From Fluviicola sp. (GTDB lineage: Bacteria > Bacteroidota > Bacteroidia > Flavobacteriales_D > Crocinitomicaceae), in assembly GCF_030151805.1 (NCBI RefSeq), contig NZ_JASLCN010000381.1, positions 1-8,033 on the forward strand: DNA of 8,033 nt, written 5' to 3'. Position numbers and translations under genes: made by a program. The notes under the pieces are model-generated. The model did not search any database. It saw only the letters and a list, made by a program, of their open reading frames with translations, and was not told the DNA's origin. Below are positions 6,042-8,033 of this stretch, in pieces; the first letter of the stretch is position 1; each line of letters starts with the position of its first letter.

Positions 6042-6509
6042 TTATTTAATCTTCACGGAGATTTCCATTTCGAACAAAGCTACAATCTCTCCATTCAGGT
6101 CTTTTGCAGTAACTTTTACCCAATGATTCTGACGTTCATTTGTTTGAATGGCTTTCAAAACCTGCTCGCGGATAACCTGCCCTTCTGTACAGCTAAATTC
6201 CACATCGGTTTCTGCCCGTTTGATGAATTCCGCTTTCATTCCTTTAAATGCAAAGGACGGACGGACATTCAGTTCATCGCAAAAATAAAACGCATGCAGA
6301 CCTGCTGTTACATCCGCACCAACCGCCAGAGCCCCGAAATACATGCTTTTCAGATGATTTTTCGTGCGTCTTCTCAATTTGATTCGCACCAGAACATCGC
6401 GATCCGTCATTTGAATCAGACGCGGTTTGACATAGCCGATCATCGGGATTTTGAAGATTCCCATCAGACGCAGCATCATTCCATATTTTTTTAAGTTCGA
6501 AGTACTCAT
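6042..6509 (-). CDS. DUF4442 hotdog-fold protein (thioesterase-like)
   Basis: A 155-residue cytosolic protein resembling the DUF4442 family, a hotdog fold related to acyl-CoA thioesterases (PaaI/YiiD-C type). The central helix of the fold is visible in NHLKSMYFGALAVGADVTAGL (residues 51-71), flanked by beta-strand stretches VLVRIKLRRR (39-48), RPSFAFKGMKAEF (83-95), VEFSCTEG and the final WVKVTAKDLNGEIVALFEMEISVKIK. N51 and H52 sit where hotdog enzymes often keep catalytic residues, but no activity has been assigned to the family with certainty. Its ATG overlaps the stop of the preceding nitronate monooxygenase gene by four bases (ATGA), so the two proteins are probably made together. A role on acyl-CoA or acyl-ACP is inference. 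Confidence 0.85.
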   Translation of the reverse strand: MSTSNLKKYGMMLRLMGIFKIPMIGYVKPRLIQMTDRDVLVRIKLRRRTKNHLKSMYFGALAVGADVTAGLHAFYFCDELNVRPSFAFKGMKAEFIKRAETDVEFSCTEGQVIREQVLKAIQTNERQNHWVKVTAKDLNGEIVALFEMEISVKIK

Positions 6510-7450
6510 TTTACCAGGCTTTCTATAATTTCTTTAACCGGACGAACGGATTTAACATGTTCGATACTTGGTCCGGCACACCAAACTGTTTTGTATGTTG
6601 CACTAAAAGCTGCTTTTTCCAAAGATTTCATTCCCCTGTAAAAAGTCATTGCTTTTACCCATTTTTTCAAGCGTTTATTCCGGTTCAAAAAACGTTCCAA
6701 CCTGGATTGTTCCGTCCCGATTTCTTTCACGTAAGGAGTATTGATCACCGTGCACGGAGTTCCGGATAATTTAGAAGTCATTACAATATCTTTTGCACCG
6801 TATTCGACACACGCCTGCTTGTATTCTTCCGAAACACCGGCTTCATGAGACGCAATGAAAACAGATCCGATTGAAAAACCATCTGCTCCAGCAGCAATCA
6901 GTTCATCCATTTCTTTTTTTGTTCCAACACCACCTGCTGAAATTACCGGAATTGAAATCGCTTCTTTCATGCTTTTAATCAATTTCTTCGGATTGATTTT
7001 TCCGGCATGTCCTCCCGCCTGATTATTCACTGCAATCACCGCATCAGCTCCCAATCCTTCCACTTTCTTTGCATATGTAATATCAGTTACATCGCAAAAA
7101 ACCTTGATTCCTTTTTCCCTGGATGCATCAATCACTTTTTTAGGTGAACCCAATGAAGTAATGAAGAAATCAACTCCTTCTTCCACACAGACTTTCAATT
7201 GCTCTTCCATGTAAATATTGGATGCATTCACAATCAGGTTGATTCCGATCGGTCCTTTTGCATGCGTTTTCATTCTTTTCAAACCTTCTCTCAAAAGATC
7301 GGTAGAACGGTAGTTCAGAGCTGGAATTGCTCCTGCGACGCCATTTTCCGTACCGGCAAGAATCATTGCTTCATTCGAGACCAAAAACATCGGAGCGATG
7401 ATAATCGGATGTTCTGTATTCAAAATTTTACTGAGTGCTAACTTTTCCAT
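6506..7450 (-). CDS. Nitronate monooxygenase / FabK-like FMN-dependent TIM-barrel protein
   Basis: A 314-residue flavoprotein of the nitronate monooxygenase (2-nitropropane dioxygenase) family, a TIM barrel that binds FMN. The N-terminal HPIIIAPM (14-21) and GINLIV with N71 shape the flavin site. NQAGGHAG (143-150) includes H148, the likely catalytic histidine. PVISAGGVGT (168-177) and GADGFSIGSVFIAS (188-201) bind the FMN phosphate. KLSGTPCTVINTPYV (227-241) follows, as in NMO/FabK proteins. The same family includes enoyl-ACP reductase FabK, so the substrate may be a nitronate or an enoyl thioester; the sequence does not decide. The start is the ATG at 7450; a TTG at 7456 would add only two residues. 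It is the first gene of a two-gene operon with the DUF4442 gene and has its own promoter candidate. Confidence 0.93.
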   Translation of the reverse strand: MEKLALSKILNTEHPIIIAPMFLVSNEAMILAGTENGVAGAIPALNYRSTDLLREGLKRMKTHAKGPIGINLIVNASNIYMEEQLKVCVEEGVDFFITSLGSPKKVIDASREKGIKVFCDVTDITYAKKVEGLGADAVIAVNNQAGGHAGKINPKKLIKSMKEAISIPVISAGGVGTKKEMDELIAAGADGFSIGSVFIASHEAGVSEEYKQACVEYGAKDIVMTSKLSGTPCTVINTPYVKEIGTEQSRLERFLNRNKRLKKWVKAMTFYRGMKSLEKAAFSATYKTVWCAGPSIEHVKSVRPVKEIIESLVK

Positions 7451-7467
7451 TCCCAATTGATTGCTTC

Positions 7468-7498
7468 CAAATATAGAAAAAATAACTATGCATGCATA
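7468..7498 (-). promoter_or_regulatory. Candidate promoter of the NMO-DUF4442 operon
   Basis: On the minus strand TATATTTG (7475-7468) matches TAnnTTTG exactly, and TATG (7498-7495), one mismatch from TTTG, lies 19 bp upstream. Transcription would start near 7463, giving a leader of about 12 nt to the ATG at 7450. The spacer contains ATGCATGCAT, a short alternating palindrome. Confidence 0.45.
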
Positions 7499-7530
7499 TA
7501 TTTATTCAAACCCGTTTTCTAGACACTGAA

Positions 7531-7611
7531 TGAGAGTCAGGACATTTTAGAGGTTAGACTGAAAATGAGTCATTCCACCTAGTCTTGACTCCAATTATCT
7601 TGATTCTCTCA
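7531..7611. repeat. Nested inverted repeats in intergenic region
   Basis: Within the 234-bp gap between the barrel protein and NMO genes, several complementary pairs nest in order. TGAGAG (7531-7536) pairs with CTCTCA (7606-7611), or alternatively GAGTCAGGAC (7534-7543) with GTCTTGACTC (7582-7591, one G-T pair). Inside these, AGGT (7551-7554) pairs with ACCT (7577-7580), and GACT (7557-7560) with AGTC (7568-7571). AATGAGTCATT (7564-7574) is a dyad as well. No ORF or T-run is present. It could be a structured RNA, a protein-binding site or a decayed repeat element; the short inner pairs could be chance. Confidence 0.4.
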
Positions 7612-7623
7612 TCGACTAAATAC

Positions 7624-7660
7624 AAAAAAGCCCTGCATCCGGAACAATCCAGGCAGAGCT
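7624..7660 (-). terminator. Rho-independent terminator of the barrel protein gene
   Basis: Read on the minus strand, GCTCTGC (7659-7653) pairs with GCAGGGC (7636-7630, one G-U). CTGGA pairs with TCCGG inside it around a TTGT loop with a two-base bulge. Six T residues (7629-7624) follow directly. It lies 25 bp beyond the stop of the outer-membrane protein gene and separates it from the NMO operon. Confidence 0.85.
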
Positions 7661-7684
7661 TCTGAAATATATTCTTGCCGCTAA

Positions 7685-8033
7685 TTACTTTCCGAAACCA
7701 AACTTGATTCCTGTTGCAACATTGAACCGGATTCCATTATCGCGATACGTTTCCCATCTGGTCATCCAGACTCCTGAACCTGCGTCATACGTATTAATGC
7801 GCTGACCTTTGATATCAAAAGTTCCCAAACCAACTCCGAAATACATATCCAGGCTGAAATTTCCATCTCCGGGCCAGAATTGTAATCCCATATTGAACCG
7901 GAAAATCATCTGGGAAAGACTCGATTTTGCATTATCCAAAACCTCTGTATTGTCTTTATTGATGTAGTTATATAATCTGTATTTAAACACCGGAGACAGA
8001 TACAATCCTTTCATCGGATTATCTTCAGTAGCA
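7685..8033 (-). CDS. Probable outer-membrane beta-barrel protein, C-terminal part
   Basis: The reading frame is open through the right edge of the window, so this is the last 116 or so residues of a longer gene; the methionine at 8014 is probably internal, because codons for ATEDNP precede it in frame. The segment shows alternating strand-like stretches rich in aromatic residues and glycine: GLYLSPVFKYRLYNY, MIFRFNMGLQFWPGDG, FSLDMYFGVGLGTFDIKG and IRFNVATGIKFGFGK at the end. This pattern suits the closing strands of an outer-membrane beta-barrel, such as the DUF3575-like or porin-family proteins common in Bacteroidota. The signal peptide and first strands lie outside the window, so the family remains uncertain. 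A strong terminator follows. Confidence 0.75.
   Translation of the reverse strand, partial: ATEDNPMKGLYLSPVFKYRLYNYINKDNTEVLDNAKSSLSQMIFRFNMGLQFWPGDGNFSLDMYFGVGLGTFDIKGQRINTYDAGSGVWMTRWETYRDNGIRFNVATGIKFGFGK

Noticed and set aside
5844..6494. A 216-codon plus-strand reading frame over the rhodanese, repeat and DUF4442 region
   Set aside because: It is antisense to two well-supported genes, runs through an intergenic repeat, and its F-, H- and C-rich translation has the look of a shadow frame with no recognisable domain.

Overview
The window looks like a chromosomal segment of a Bacteroidota bacterium, most likely Flavobacteriales. Four observations point there: a secreted peptidase with a C-terminal type IX secretion (Por) sorting domain, several candidate promoters of the TTTG / TAnnTTTG type, little or no Shine-Dalgarno sequence before the starts, and AT-rich heptamer repeats between genes. 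A Fluviicola/Crocinitomicaceae-like origin is a guess from overall feel and was not tested.

Left part (1-2700): a gene-free leader carries two arrays of 7-bp repeats (TAATTCC and TAATTCG types). Next comes the only plus-strand gene, a 785-residue M14 zinc carboxypeptidase exported by T9SS (216-2573). It is followed by a nested inverted repeat and a 13-bp hairpin terminator that it shares convergently with the minus-strand genes to its right.

Middle part (2700-5922, all minus strand): reading leftward in the direction of transcription, a rhodanese-like sulfurtransferase, a DedA-family membrane protein and shikimate dehydrogenase (aroE) form a tight operon with a 9-bp gap and an 8-bp overlap. 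An AlbA_2 (Schlafen-type) putative ATP-binding/regulatory protein follows behind its own promoter, which is overlapped by a near-perfect 22-bp palindrome. Then come a four-helix membrane protein of unknown function with a TTG start, and a 64-residue basic orphan protein.

Right part (6042-8033, minus strand): an FMN-dependent nitronate monooxygenase / FabK-like protein is translationally coupled (ATGA overlap) to a DUF4442 hotdog-fold protein, which suggests a shared acyl- or nitro-compound role. Upstream is a structured, gene-free stretch. At the window edge lies the C-terminal part of a probable outer-membrane beta-barrel protein with a clear intrinsic terminator.

Most of the window is housekeeping or common Bacteroidota accessory content. 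No defence system, CRISPR array, insertion sequence, tRNA or rRNA was recognised. The most distinctive signals are regulatory or repetitive: the palindrome over the AlbA_2 gene promoter, the heptamer arrays, an AT-rich inverted repeat whose arm supplies a promoter element, and two structured intergenic elements. For five genes an upstream TTG could extend the reading frame. An internal ATG was preferred in four of them, and a TTG was accepted only where nothing else keeps the protein intact.
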